A stretch of DNA of 64,000 nt. It comes from Fennellomyces sp. T-0311. Its lineage: Eukaryota > Mucoromycota > Mucoromycetes > Mucorales > Lichtheimiaceae. Both the position numbers and the translations under genes were made by a program. The stretch is from assembly GCA_025266875.1 (NCBI GenBank), contig JALLLT010000037.1:248001-312000 (forward strand), given 5' to 3'. The notes under the pieces are model-generated. The model ran no database searches, was not told the DNA's origin, and saw only the letters and a list, made by a program, of their open reading frames with translations. This document shows, piece by piece, positions 33,496-46,101 of the stretch; within the stretch, counting starts at the first letter, position 1; every line of letters begins with the position of its first letter.

Positions 33496-34869
33496 CTACA
33501 ATTGCATCTCAAATTCATTCCAGCCGGATCCCAAAAGGTAGTTAGGATCGAGCATGAAGGCATTAGAGATTACTTCGGCCCGCATAGGAATTGCCGAGTG
33601 GTTAATAGCATGTAACGAAGTGGAATAAAATAAGTGCTGGTGGGGATTTTGATCCTGCCGGTCCATATGGTAGCCACTGACAAAACTAGCAGGGCGGCCC
33701 ATGGGTGCGTACGATGAGCCAACGCCGTAAGATACAGGGAAATCACCAGGATTATCTAAAAGAGTCATCCACTAAGTTATCACAAGGTCCATTTGGGAAT
33801 TTTTTTTTGATTTTTACCATCAGGAAGCCGTTGCGGCTGCTGTTGTGCCGGCTGTTGTGGTTGTTGTACAGGGGCAGGTTGAGGAGCGTACGATTGCTGT
33901 TGTTGTTGTTGTTGCTGCTGCTGCTGCTGATGTTGTTGGGCGATTTTGCTGCGACCACAGATACATCCATCCGGGGCTGGTGCAGCAGTTGTTGTGGGTG
34001 AGGGAGTCATGTTACTCGAAATGCTGCTGGTACTGCTGGTGCTGGATACGCTGCTTATGCTATTGCCCCGATACGTTTGAGGCTGTTGCTGCATCGGCAG
34101 GAACCGCCGCTTCTGTCTCAGCAGCGATCGTTCCAAGTTTAATTCGATCACGTCGTCCTTTCGCTTTTCTGGCGACGGCGTTGGTGATGGTGTGGTTGAC
34201 TGGTGTATTTGGGGCGGTGGAGGGGTGACATCTAGGAACAAGGGAATCCTAAAGTTCTGGCGCAAGAGCAATTCAGGTGATATTTCGAGTGCTGCGAGCG
34301 CAGGTATATTGGATGGGGTCTGCAGTCGCTCCTTTAGGACATCATCTTTGTTGTAGTAGCTGATGAGGTGCTGTTGGACGCCATTGACGACTATCGACAT
34401 GCTTTTTTTGATCAGGCCATGCTTCTTAAAGCGGTAGCTGTTTGTTAATGACCCCACTAGGGCGCGTTCACGCTGACGATCGGACAGGTTCTGGCACGGT
34501 GTGCGTGCGTTATCGTTCTGCGGCGCTCGCTTGTCCAACTCCCGGTAGACAAGAAAGTTGCCCAGGATACGCGAAGGACTCCACACTAAGCCATCGGTCC
34601 ATCGTTTGATTCCTGTAGAAAATAAAAATTTTAAATCAAGCAGTTCTGCATCCAAGGGGCGAGGGACTATATATTGCTGTATACGTTTATTTACCGCTCT
34701 CGTTTTCGTCAAAGCAAAAGACGGCACCGCTCTGGACGAGTTGACGCTCCTTCTCTTGCAGGCGGCGACTGACGCGGGGGAGCAGGCCTCGTCGGCAGGC
34801 CTCGAGAATAATCAGCGAGTCTCGAGTCGTTTCGATGTAGCCATGAAACGTCTTCTCCGTGGTCGACAT
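33496..34869 (-). CDS. Gti1/Pac2 (WOPR) family transcription regulator
   Basis: Three exons: 34695-34869, 33818-34612 and 33496-33755, giving 409 aa. The WOPR DNA-binding domain begins at once: TFHGYIETTRDSLIILEACR, RGLLPRVSRRLQEKERQ, SGAVFCFDENESG and, across intron 1, GIKRWTDGLVWSPSRILGNF plus LVYRELDKR. The second WOPR half contains GLIKKSMSIVVNGVQQHLI and SYYNKDD. After that come a Pro/Ser-rich region, a long polyglutamine tract (CAG/CAA codons near 33860-33930) and a tail with SYGVGSSYAPM. Relatives such as Wor1, Ryp1, Gti1 and Pac2 control morphology, mating or gluconate uptake. Which subgroup this belongs to is not clear to me. Confidence 0.93.
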
Positions 34870-35314
34870 TTTTCAGGGGGGGAAAAGAGGAGCAGAAAAA
34901 GAAAAAAAGAAAGCGAGAGAAAAGGCAAAGCATCTAGCATTGGGTATGACATTGTGTGTTCCCCCAAAAAGTTACTCACGGGCTACGGCTACGTAATGCA
35001 TCTGGGCGAAGGGAGGATATCATTGGGTATCTCACATGGAGCACCACGTGTCCCCGTGATTCTGCCAGGTGTATATTCTTGCACTCGGCATTACACAAGG
35101 GATTTCAAAATGATCGACTGCACCAACGGGGGGCGGTTTCATCCTCTTGTTTTATCTGAGATGAAAAGTACGCAATCCTGCGCGCACCGCTGGCCATCTA
35201 TTTGCGATGGCGTCGATTCCGATTCTAACCAGGCCGAAAGGTTGAGGTGACACATTGTTCGTCATCAGAGTAACTGAAACTCGGGATGCACAGCTTAATA
35301 GAATAATTATTTAT
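34870..35314. other. Intergenic, WOPR gene promoter
   Basis: 445 bp between the WOPR start and the MAK21 stop. Plus-strand open frames here are out of register with any family and are treated as chance. Confidence 0.5.
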
Positions 35315-37792
35315 TTACTCGGAATCCGAAGGAGGTGCTTCAACCAGCTCCACTTCACCTATGCTGCCCTCGTCCTCATCCTCATCGTCCATCAGCAGCG
35401 CCCGCATCTCATCGTCATCAAAGTCATCCTCGTCGTCCTCGTCCATGTCCACGTCGTCATCGTCGTCCAGCCCGCCGGGTATAGACGACATCATGGCCCG
35501 CCATACTTCGTCTTCCTCGGCACCGTCGTCGTTATCAGATAAACCGTCGCCATCCGTCTTGCGCTTCTTGTTGCTAGGCTCCTCGTCGACAGGCTCGCCA
35601 GACCGCTTCTGCTTGAAGTACTTGTGGAAGAAGATCTCGTCGACAGGCACCTGCTCCACCTGCTTGCGCCAGAACTCGACCGAGTTGACGGGAGTAGCAC
35701 CTCTCTCCTCCGTGCCTCCACGTGTCATCATTATACCGCCGTCTTGACGACCGGCCAACGGCTGCATGATGGACTTGCCACGTGTGACGGTGGTCTTCTT
35801 CTTTGGGTTGCGGTAAACAAATCGATCCAGAAAGTGGATGAGTGTGTTGTTGTGCATGTCGGGTTCGCCCTCAATCTTTTCGCCCGCGAACAGCCGCTCG
35901 GCATAATACGCCACTGTAGGGTGGTAGTGCGCTCGGAACGGTATCTAGAAATAGAAACATGTTCGTAAACAAACGGGCCAATGACGATGCCCGCCTTTTT
36001 GCTTACCAGTTCCCACAGGCAGCTTGCTTCTGCGTTGCTAAATCGGGGATCACGTTTCCGACCATCATATAGTGTGCTTTTGTTCGATTTGCTCTCGCTC
36101 TGTGTCTTCTCTGCCGCGTCGTCCTCGTCTTCTGATGGGGCATCAACAAAGTGCTCGTCCTCATCGTCCTCTTCGGGCGTGGTGAGCATGGTGTGCAGGG
36201 CGGGCTTGGCGGTCATCAGCTGGGGCCAAAGGGATCAGCAAGGCAGCCTACACGCACTCTTGCCTCATTTACCTTGTTCAATAAATAGAATAGGCCGCAT
36301 ATGAACGGTGGCTGATGGTGTCCTGCAATTTGGATCATACGTTTCACAAATGCCTTGACACGGCGCATATCGTCGTCCGCCCGAACCGCCTTGAACAGCA
36401 GATTGAGGTACTGCGTCTGTTTGGACGTGATCAGCAGGCGGTTGTCCAGCATGGACTCGTACAGCGTGCGGTAGAATCGATCCGAGACCGAGTGCTTGGC
36501 CAGGGAGATGGTGAAAATCAGCGATAATGCTTGCACGGCCGTATAGAATTTGCCTGCATGTGTGATCTTGAACAGAATTTCCAGATGCTTTTCCACACTA
36601 TGATTGCACGTGTTAGTCGGCTCCATAAAAAGTCAACAAACAAGGATGTTCGTTACGTTTCATCGGCAATCTTTGCAAAGTGGAAGGCACGGTTGACACC
36701 CGTCAGCACTGCGCCCACCATCTTGACCTGAAGCTCGTCCACGTCCAAGCCAGCGTCGCCCTTCTTCTTTGGCGGCTCGTTCTTCTTGCCCTTCTTCTTG
36801 CCCTTCTTCTTTTCGGGCTTCTCTTCGGCTTGCTTCGTGGGCTGCTCTTCTTCAGACAGCTTCAGAATGCGGCGGAAGGCCACAAAGTAGATTTCGACAA
36901 GCTTATTGGCGACCTGGGTCTCCTTGGCCGTCAGGATCGTCTGGTTCAGCGTGATCAATGAGTAATACTGCGCTCGTTCAGGTGTGCCTGCGCGCAGAAG
37001 CAGCTGCTCGATTTCCCGGACGACAATCATCTTCATGCCTGGATGTGCTACCAGGAGATCGACCAGCATTTGTGACGCACGGGACGCAACGCGGTTTTCC
37101 GCATCACCCAGTTTGTTGACCAACAGTTTCAGCAAGTTCTGCTCTTGTTCGGCCTTGCTGGTCAACAGGTCATGTACACATCGCACCATACTGTCACGCA
37201 CGTGAACCAAAGGATCATGGGAGAGTGCCTGCAACAACCGCTCAGTCTTCCCGCGTACTGCTTGCTATATCCAGCTTACCTCAATCTGTTGCACCAACTG
37301 GAAGTAAAACTTTTTCAAATGATCTTCAAAGTACCATAAAAGTAAATGACGATCTTGGACACTGTTGTTCCCCAGAGGGCGATCTGCAAAGTAAATGAGC
37401 TTGCGATCCGGGAGAACCGAGCCTATAAACAGATCCTTCAAACTCTGAAGGGCCATAACAGCTTCCTGGCGGCCTTTCTTTTTGGTCATGGTGAGCATAG
37501 TGTCCATTGTCTTTAAACCGTGAAGTGGCGATTCTTGGATCAGCAGTGTCAGGGCCGAAACTCTATCGCTGAGGGTACCGGACGTCATAATGTTGGACAC
37601 AAAGTTGCGATCGCTCGACGACAGACGGGAGGTCATGTCAACCTTTTCGTTTTCTTGCTTCAGCAAACTTTTAGCATAGCTTTTCTTGGTGGCGATCTCG
37701 TCAGCAGTCAAGTCCTTGTCCTTTTTCTTGTCGATCGTCAGCTCGGGCAGCTCGATTTCATGCCATAATGATGTGGGCTCCACCAGTGCCAT
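35315..37792 (-). CDS. MAK21: Ribosome biogenesis protein MAK21/NOC1 (CBF domain)
   Basis: Five exons: 37280-37792, 36657-37228, 36273-36597, 36007-36219 and 35315-35944, giving 750 aa. Noc1/Mak21 partners Noc2 in exporting pre-60S particles from the nucleolus. The N-terminal half is HEAT-like (DPLVHVRDSMVRCVHDLL, NRVASRASQMLVDLLVAHP). The CBF/Mak21 region contains KFYTAVQALSLIFTISLAK, SKQTQYLNLLFKAVR and HQPPFICGLFYLLNK. It ends with RDPRFSNAEASCLWEL, then PFRAHYHPTVAYYAERL, then HFLDRFVYRNPKK. Lys-rich and Asp/Glu-rich tracts are typical of nucleolar proteins. The start at 37792 (MALVEPTSLWHEIELP) is a little shorter than yeast Mak21. An acceptor-like TTTGCAG just upstream (around 37823) leaves room for another 5' exon that I could not find. 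Confidence 0.9.
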
Positions 37793-37996
37793 TCTTGAAC
37801 TTTTTTTTTTCTTCAAGCAGACCTGCAAAAAATGCCAACTTTCTTAATTGGGGATTTTGTGGCTGATTTTCTTGCACGACTATGCAAGTACACTCAGCAG
37901 GAATAGTGAAGCTTTGAGCTACAAGACAACGGTATACAAGTTCAATAAAATATTTACATGGCGAGAAGATCCTCTCGTCGCTTCTTATAAACTATC

Positions 37997-40900
37997 TTAA
38001 TCCTTCAATTCCTTCTGCAGCATATCTATCACAGCCACGTTGAGTCACCTAGCAAACGCCAAAGTCTTAAGGTCGGACTTACCTTGCCACACATCACGTC
38101 GTCCAGAATCCTCATCTGCACCCTGTTGGCCGCTGTTGCGTGCACTGCCTGGATCAGGATCGTAATAGTACGAATCGACGTTGGATCGGTCGAATGTCGG
38201 ACTCCGTCTAGACCAATGAGTGAGCATCTTTACCTCTAACCGAAAACAAAGACTTACAGGCCTCCCGAGAAGACTGACTGACTGTCATCATGATGGTGAC
38301 TGAACTCCATGGTGGGAGTCACAGGGGTCGCTGGTGCAGAATACAGATTCATCATATTGAATGGCCGAGATAAGCGATGTTGATCCACGACAATGGACGG
38401 CACTAATTCTTTGGTTAGAAAGTTCATGCTGCGGAAACAATGTACCTCTTACCGTTATGCGCGGACAGACTTGTTGAAGCCAGTTTCTTCTTGCTTTCTA
38501 AATGCTGGAGGAACTTTTTACGCAGGGCAATCGTTTCAATCATGCCTTTGACACGATCGATTTTGATCAATGTTTGTACCACCTCTTCACGCTTGCGGTT
38601 GCTCAACAATTCCTCCAACCTAATATAATCATTGTTAGAGCCAGTTGCTGCACTTTTTCTTGATTTCGCTTACAAAAGCGCGTTTTCAGGAATAATCAGT
38701 TTTCGGCGAGCGATCATGAGAAGCATTTGATTGAACGAAACACCTTTGGCTCCTTCGATCAAGGCCGCTTCCTAAATGTTTCTGTAAGTACATGCACTGG
38801 TACTCTGTCTCCTCGATGCATACCCAATAAAGCATATCCAGATCCTGCTTTCGTTGATGAACAGAAACCCGGTCAACCTCGTTCAGCTTGACCCTCAGTG
38901 CTCGGAGATCTACGCGAATCGGATAGTTATCGCTATGATCCACAATTCGTTCATCCAAAGCACATTGTGCGGAGAGGTTTTTGTACGAGTGATCAGGATC
39001 ATAAATTCGCGTACGGAATCCACCCGTCAATTCCTAGGTTATCCATTATAAGTAAACCACTCCATCTTGGAACAGTGATATACATACTCTCCAAAAGGCG
39101 ATATAGTTCTTGGGATCCAGATAGCCCGATCGATCTACATCGTAGTAAGCCCAGGCCTTCTTGATCTTTCGGATTTCGTCTCGATTGACTAGCGAAAAGT
39201 TGGAAGCGATCTGATACACGTATGAAAAGTTATCTGCAACCACAGCGACAAAGATGGCGGTGAAAATGTACATGGAAATGATATTGTACGACAGGAACAA
39301 GAAGTATGCCCAGCTGACAGAACCGCAGTCAGAATCGAGATAATCCTCGGCAGTGACACATTCGGGTGCCTCGACCGTGTAGTCATGCATGACCGTGTTC
39401 CACGCTTCACCTGTTGAAAACCGTACAAGCATAATCATTGTGTTGGCATAGGAACGGAAATTGACGTGTTCAGACGTTGCTTGCGTGCCATATTTGGTCA
39501 ATCCGAAAATCTCCATAAACATAATGGCGTAAGTTGTCATGACGACAAACCACACCAGAAACACGGTGAGAATTTGATACGCCGAGGCGCTAAAAATTTG
39601 TGATGTTAGCTTTTGGCACGTTGCAAAATACAAGTAGAATGATTACGCAATGATTGTAAACAGTTGGTTCAAGCTGTCGCTACGCTGCACAAGCTTGAAA
39701 CAGAGCGCCGTCATGAACAGTTTCTGCGATTCAAGAGTGACTTGCTGAATATCGGTGCCAAATTGGAATATCGTCGTAATGGTGCTGCCAGAGACAACAA
39801 TCAAATCGTAGACGTTCCACAGGTTGCGTCGGAACGAGTTCCATCCAAGCGCAAGTAACTTGATAACGATCTCGCCCCAGTATATGCAAATGAAGCCGAA
39901 AAAGACATAGGCTGTAAAAGGGTGGATTAGTTGGCTTTCACAGTTTTTTCGATAGTTTCTTACTTCGAGCGGTCGTCCAGCCGTCTATTTCATCGTCCCG
40001 GTCAAACTCTGTGCACAAGAACAAGATGTTCAAGGTAATAACCACGGTCATGAACTTGTAGAATTTGCCGCGCTTTTCGACTACACGATCGAAACACCAT
40101 TTACGCAAAGGACTTGTGGGTATTGTTTTGGGTCTCTTGGCAGGCCGCATTCTGCTCAATAGCTTCTTCAGATCAAGCCATCGACGCTGATCAGCTGTCA
40201 AATAAGCTGTTCCGTTTCTGCGCGAAAAGTTTTCAAGAACGACGCCCAGGAACAACGAAATAACCAAGATTGAGCCAACAAGGTTGTAAACCATGAAAAA
40301 GATGCCTGTCAACTGGCTGGCGTCCTGCTGCGGACTCTGGTCCTTGCCCACAATCGACATGCTCACTTCCAGCACATCGACCCATCCTTCTCCACTGGCA
40401 ATCTCGACAAGCACTAGTAACCCCTGCCAGAAGGAATCGAAACTGTACACGTAAGGATTGTCCCATGTACGCGGTCGAAACACTTCTGTATCGTCCGGCA
40501 TCGGTTCTTGCGTTTCCTGCATCCCTTCGTAGACACAGCTGGACTTGAATAAAATATCATCGCTATCGTCGCTGCAACCGTAAAAGAGGCCTTGGAACAG
40601 GTTTTGGCCGTACAACGCGAACGGAATGATCATGAAAAGACACAGGCACATGGCATCAAAGATGTGTGGCAAACCCTTGACCAGAATGACCGTAAACATC
40701 TCGCGCGCAGGCTTCAGCAAATTGATCAGACGCAGTGCTCGAAGTGCCTTGAATGCACGAAAGGCGCGTTCGAGACCCGTGGATGAAGCAAACTCGCCAA
40801 AGTTGGACATGTACAACGAAATCAATACAAACAGATCCAGACAGTTCCAACCGTTCAGTAGATAGGCATTGGGTGTCATAAAGAAACCGTCAGCAACGAC

Positions 40901-43900
40901 CTTGATCACAAATTCGATGGTAAAGATGATCGTAAAGGTGATATCGAGATAGTCAAAGGTTCGCAAGTGGTCAGGATTGTCGCGATGCTCCAACTGATAC
41001 ACGGGCGAGTTGTAGATTGTCAATACCACGGTGGTCACGACGGACAAGCAGATGATGGTGAAGAATATCCAGCTTGCGATCCAGTTGGGTTGTGCACCAA
41101 AGAAGCGTTCTCCTCGACTGGGCGGTACAAGTGCTTGACACCATCGCCGCAAACGATTACGCGGTGTGAACAGATAGAGCGACTTGTCGTAGGTCGGATG
41201 TTGCGCAATGAATTCTCGTCGCAATGCTTTTCGTTCTTCGGCTTCATACATGTACGCTTCGGCAAGCTCCAACGCAGTCGCGTCCTTGTTTGTGGATTGT
41301 TGAAGTAGTTTCCGCATCGATTCAGGTGCATTGGCACCTTTTCGAGTGTCGTAAAAGGTATGGAACTGATCCAATGGGTTGCGGTCATCCAGCAAATTCA
41401 TACTTCTGCGCGTGCTGCTGAGAGGAAGAGGCTGCGCTGGTTGTCGATGAAACAACGTGCCAAGGAAGCCGCGAACCCGCGAGAATCGTCTGGTATCTGA
41501 TGCATTGAACTCATCAACGCTGCGATTATCTTGTTCGGTGGGTTGATCCGTCAAGTATATTCCGTCATCATGCATGAAATCTCGCATCGTGTTCTTCTTT
41601 GCGTTCAGAACAAGATTGGCTGGAATATTATTGACATCCAAACCTTTCGGATGCGGTCGGAAGTATCGATAGATATTCCATTTGCTGACTACTGGATCAC
41701 TGTCGCTCACATTTTCAGTCTTGTGCACGTATTGTTGAAGTTGCAATTGTCGTTTTTCTTCTTCGGCCGTTTCAAAATTCTCCATCAAAACTGCAATAAA
41801 CATATTGACCAGAACAACTGATGATTTCGCGCATCAGAAACTGGTTATCGTGCTAGTTGATTTAAACTTACAGTTTGAAAACAGGAACCACAGCACTAGA
41901 AGCAATGCGTGGATCGCCGCCGTCTTCGTTGGCGCACCAGCTTCCATTGTCGCGTACAATACCATAGTCCAATCTTCACCAGAAAAAAGCTAATGTACGG
42001 AATTGAGTATGGAGCAATGACAGTATACGAAACAGAGTATACCCTACCTGATTCAGAGCAGCAAACGAATTGTATATGGAAAAAAATCGCATGTTTTCAT
42101 CACTGTCGTTCAATAAGCCTTCGAAAAGTTGATACGACTGTATGACCTTAGTATAATTCTCGCGATAGAGTTACTCACAAAGCTTACCATGATGGCACCA
42201 AACAGTGTAGCCAGGATAATAAAGAAGACCAAGTTGAATAAACCCCACACGCTACCAAGCACTCGAAGCTAAAATTCAACGTTAACAAGTGAACCCATAG
42301 CCAACATACATATAAAAAAAAAACTTACACCGAGTGTTCGAACACGTGGAAAGATGACAACAACGCGATAAATACGAAGTACCTGAAAACCTGTCAACCA
42401 CGCATATACACGCTGGTTGTCATGGATAGGCGGGATCCGTATGATACACGTAACAATGGCAATAAATAAATCCATTCGATTGGCCTTGGATTCAAAAAAT
42501 GGACGCCATCGCGGCCAATAACTTGCAAACCGTATGATAATTTCGACAAGGAAAGCAAGTGAGAATCCAAGTTCAGCACGATCTAAATACGTTTTTTTTT
42601 AGACATTTTAGCTTTTCTTCCCGATAGACTTACCAATTATAGCTAACTGATCATCCGTCATGTCGTTGTTTTTGAATCCCATGATAATAAGATCTGCAAT
42701 GACCATTAGAATCCAAAAGGGTCGAGTTATTTTGACCAGATCTGCAAGCAAGGTTGATCGCCGTTTTTGGTTCCTGTTGCCTTGGCCAATCGACCATCCT
42801 TCTGCTGCGTCAGCCAATACGGGTTTCTTCCTAATTTTTTTTTGGGTAAGTACTTTATGCTGTTCACCTGCTTCATCCTTACTTTGATGATGTGAAGGCA
42901 GAATGCTGGTTGTCTTCTCGAACTTTTGCAAACATTTCATTGATCACGGCAACAAACAGGTTGATAAGCCAATAGTTCATGATGATGACGCTGATAATGA
43001 AGAAAAGACAGACAAAGAAATATTCCGCATCCATCATGTTGTACATTGGCTCCGTCCATGTCTGATCTGTTGATATGGTGAATAAACTTGACGTTGCATA
43101 GAAATATATCTCGCTTACTTCCAGCAATAATAATGACGATTAACATGGAGCTGAATATATTGTCAAAGCTGATCGTTCCACCAGATGGATTCTCCGTTTC
43201 CTGATAAAAAGCCTTTCTTTAGCTATTCATTTGTTAAACCCTGTTCTCACAACTAACCTTACACACCAGGCCTTCTTCACAGATAAAACCTTTTGCCCAC
43301 GGTCCAGGTGTACCATCATAAAGGAGGTATGGTTTTTCTTCTCCAGCTTCCATGTAACCGCCACAATACTGTTGCATATCTTCAGTATGAGTCGGATCTT
43401 CCGGATCTGTCACCATTGCAAATTAGATAACATGGCATTTTTTTATAACACAATAGAAGTTACCTGTCCAAACGCAGTGGCGTAAAAATGAACCTTTGAA
43501 TGACTGGACACCAATGATACTACAGTAGGATTTTAGATTCACAAAGATAACAAAGCTTGCAGTTATATCGCGTACGCCAAGATTACAAAGAAGAACAGCA
43601 CAAAGGTTGTTACTGTCACCAGTAGCGGCCCAGCCTTTTTTAAACTTTGAAGAATAATGCGGTTGCCGTTGGTGATGAGGAGTAGTCGAAGTAGAATCAA
43701 GGTAGAGAGCGCTTTGAATACCAATATACGTCTTGTGTCGTCGACAATCACTTCTCCAGCACACGTCAAACCGAGATCCACCCAGTAACATACGACAGAT
43801 AACAAATCCATACGATTCCAGCTGTGGCGCATGAAAGCTAACGGTGGCTGAGGCTCCGAATCGTCATTGGTATTTCGCTTTGGCGATAGAATGAATCCGT

Positions 43901-45010
43901 ACACGACAATCCGCATCAGAATCCAAACACTATGATGAACACCGTTTAGTACATAACTTCCATGGTTACTAAATGCGATATACTTGCGTATAAAGGCAAA
44001 AGATGGCGAGCAACACAAACTGATCCCACGTTTGGCCCCATAGTCGCGGAGGCTCGGGTTTAGTAGTGGCTCCCCAACCTACGACAAAGAGTACGGCACA
44101 GTGCAACGCGATCACCAGCATCATCAGCGGTTCCACCCACCTATCGTGCATGGATCAGCTGTCTTTTTTCACTGGCTTTGAGATGTCCTTATTACCTCCA
44201 TATCAAAATACGCGCAAATAGCCGACGCAGGGTATTCTCTGGACCAAAAATGAAAAGGCTTCTCCCAGCCAAAATGATACCCCTGCCTTTTCTTTTTCCA
44301 GGAAAGTGCTCTGGGTCGTCGGCCAGCGACGGGGTGACTGATTTGATTGAGGGAGTCGGTGTCATTGGTATAGACTCCTCTTCAATCTCTTCCTGCTGCT
44401 TGCTCATAAGGGGTATCGTTGAAGACGACCGATCACGTTCCAGCGGCGTATGGTCGTCATTCTGCATATTCACGACACGTCGCGATACTTTTCGAAGCAC
44501 TGTTGCAACTTTGCGGATAGATTGGTTCCGTCGTACAGGTGGATCAGCAACGTGATCAGCAGATTCTCCACTAATGTTGGCGGTCAATCTTGCAGTATCC
44601 GAATAATCTGCTTCTTCAATGGCATCGTAACTTGGTATTGGCGAATGACTATTGAGCAAACTTGTTGAGGCGATAGAATCCGCTCGAGATGGACGACGGT
44701 GCACTGGTATCGGCTGTGGCGGTGATGGCGAGTTGTCATGATGTTCATGAACGGCCGGTCGTTCCTCAAATGCTGCCTCAAACTCTTCTATCGGTACCGG
44801 TTTGGTTGACACGGTGTTCTTTCGTCGCAACGTTGAAGGTTGTCGAGACACATTCGTGGTGTCTCTGGTGGCAAACGACAAAAAAGCTGAATCGGCGCCC
44901 TGAGGGGATTCTAGCTCTCCTCTGGCTTCCAGATCTCTGTACGGATTGTTAGACGAGAGTCTCGATCCGCCGGGAGCATTGTGTTCCTGGCGGTTCCTAG
45001 ACAGCGACAT
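37997..45010 (-). CDS. CCH1: Voltage-gated calcium channel alpha subunit Cch1
   Basis: Twenty-one exons closing in frame, 1977 aa: 44196-45010, 43988-44140, 43576-43929, 43464-43519, 43258-43406, 43119-43200, 42883-43066, 42634-42830, 42329-42582, 42188-42268, 42048-42137, 41872-41989, 39964-41817, 39647-39911, 39088-39589, 38824-39033, 38674-38771, 38453-38619, 38258-38408, 38083-38207 and 37997-38025. It is the plasma-membrane Ca2+ channel pore that works with Mid1. A 270-aa Ser-rich cytosolic N-terminus precedes four six-TM repeats. Pore loops read GNQTWTEPM, SGEDWTMVL, ASGEGWVDV and STGEAWNTV, i.e. Q-E-E-E in my alignment. An S4-like segment is FRAFKALRALRLINLLKPAR and an EF-hand-like helix (YYDVDRSGYLDP) follows repeat IV. 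Intron 2 has a GC donor. The last two exons are less certain. Confidence 0.94.
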
Positions 45011-46101
45011 GGACTTCTTTTACAGGATTAAGGAGCAAGCAGTATACGCTGTTTAAAGAAACTCCGTTTGGTTCACCCCCCTCAACGGTTTTGATTTGAG
45101 AAACGCTTATATTTCACATTTGTCGACATATTACACCTAAATTAGTGGGTAAAATTGTTCTCATGCCGAAGCGAAGGGGCCGCTTGCACTGACTGACAAT
45201 TGTTCCTGTTTTTATCAGGTCATTGAAAGGGATCGACAGCGTAGAACCACAATGGTTCGGATAATTATTCCGTGCTTGGCACTGTCAAAGATTCTCAGCA
45301 GAAAAAAAAAGTTGTCAGTTTTATTGCCAACCGCAAATTGATCAATGAATCCCTTCCTTATCGCATGCAGGATCACTAACCCAACAAGTTATGTCCGAAG
45401 CAATGCAAGAGCCAAAGACTGCGATTGAAAATAGGCGTATGTTCCCAGCAGCTGGCGCAGCGAAAACTAAAAAGGCTGGGGAGCACTAAATTTAGCGCAT
45501 GTTCCGTTTTGGAATCGCCTTGGCCTTTTTCTACCCGCGATGCTTTGTTGTGTCCTGAGATCGTTTCCCGATTACTGTTGCTCGCAGCAGTTACGCGTCT
45601 GTTGCGCGCGAAGCAAAGGAGTAGGGCAACCAGTTGTGTGTTGCCACGGAAACTTCATGCAACGGACAACTTTCTTTTTTGCAAGGGTTACCGTTTGCCG
45701 TGTGTAACCATGACAAGATCCGACACGATCTGGTGGCTTAAGCGCGTCACGACATTTTTTTTTGCGATTTTTGTATAAAATGCGCGTCCGAAACATTCAG
45801 AAAACTTTTCAGCTTCTTCGGCTGACGACCACTGGAATACCCTTTCCAAAGAATCAAATAAATCCATCATCTTCTTTTTCATCCTTTTCCCTTCTTTATT
45901 AAACCAACAGACGAGACTATTGGTGCGTATTTGTCTGAAAAGCAAGAGATCTAGTTGGCTAACTTTCACGTAAAAGAAGTCGGCGAACAATCTGTTTTAA
46001 AAAAGGAAAAAAAGAAAAAAACTGTTTTGCATTTGTAAAAAAAAAAGACGCATCCACACACTCGCATACTTCTTCTTTTTTAATACTTCTTCACAAGACC
46101 A
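45011..46101. other. Divergent promoter region, CCH1 / URA2
   Basis: 1.1 kb between divergent genes, with A- and T-rich tracts near 46000-46080 just before URA2. A 100-codon minus-strand frame at 45688-45990 shows no family resemblance and is not called. Confidence 0.5.

Noticed and set aside
34558..35250. 230-codon plus-strand ORF
   Set aside because: Overlaps the WOPR gene on the other strand and has no recognisable domain.
45688..45990. 100-codon minus-strand ORF in the CCH1/URA2 promoter
   Set aside because: No family resemblance and no splice partners. It starts in low-complexity sequence.
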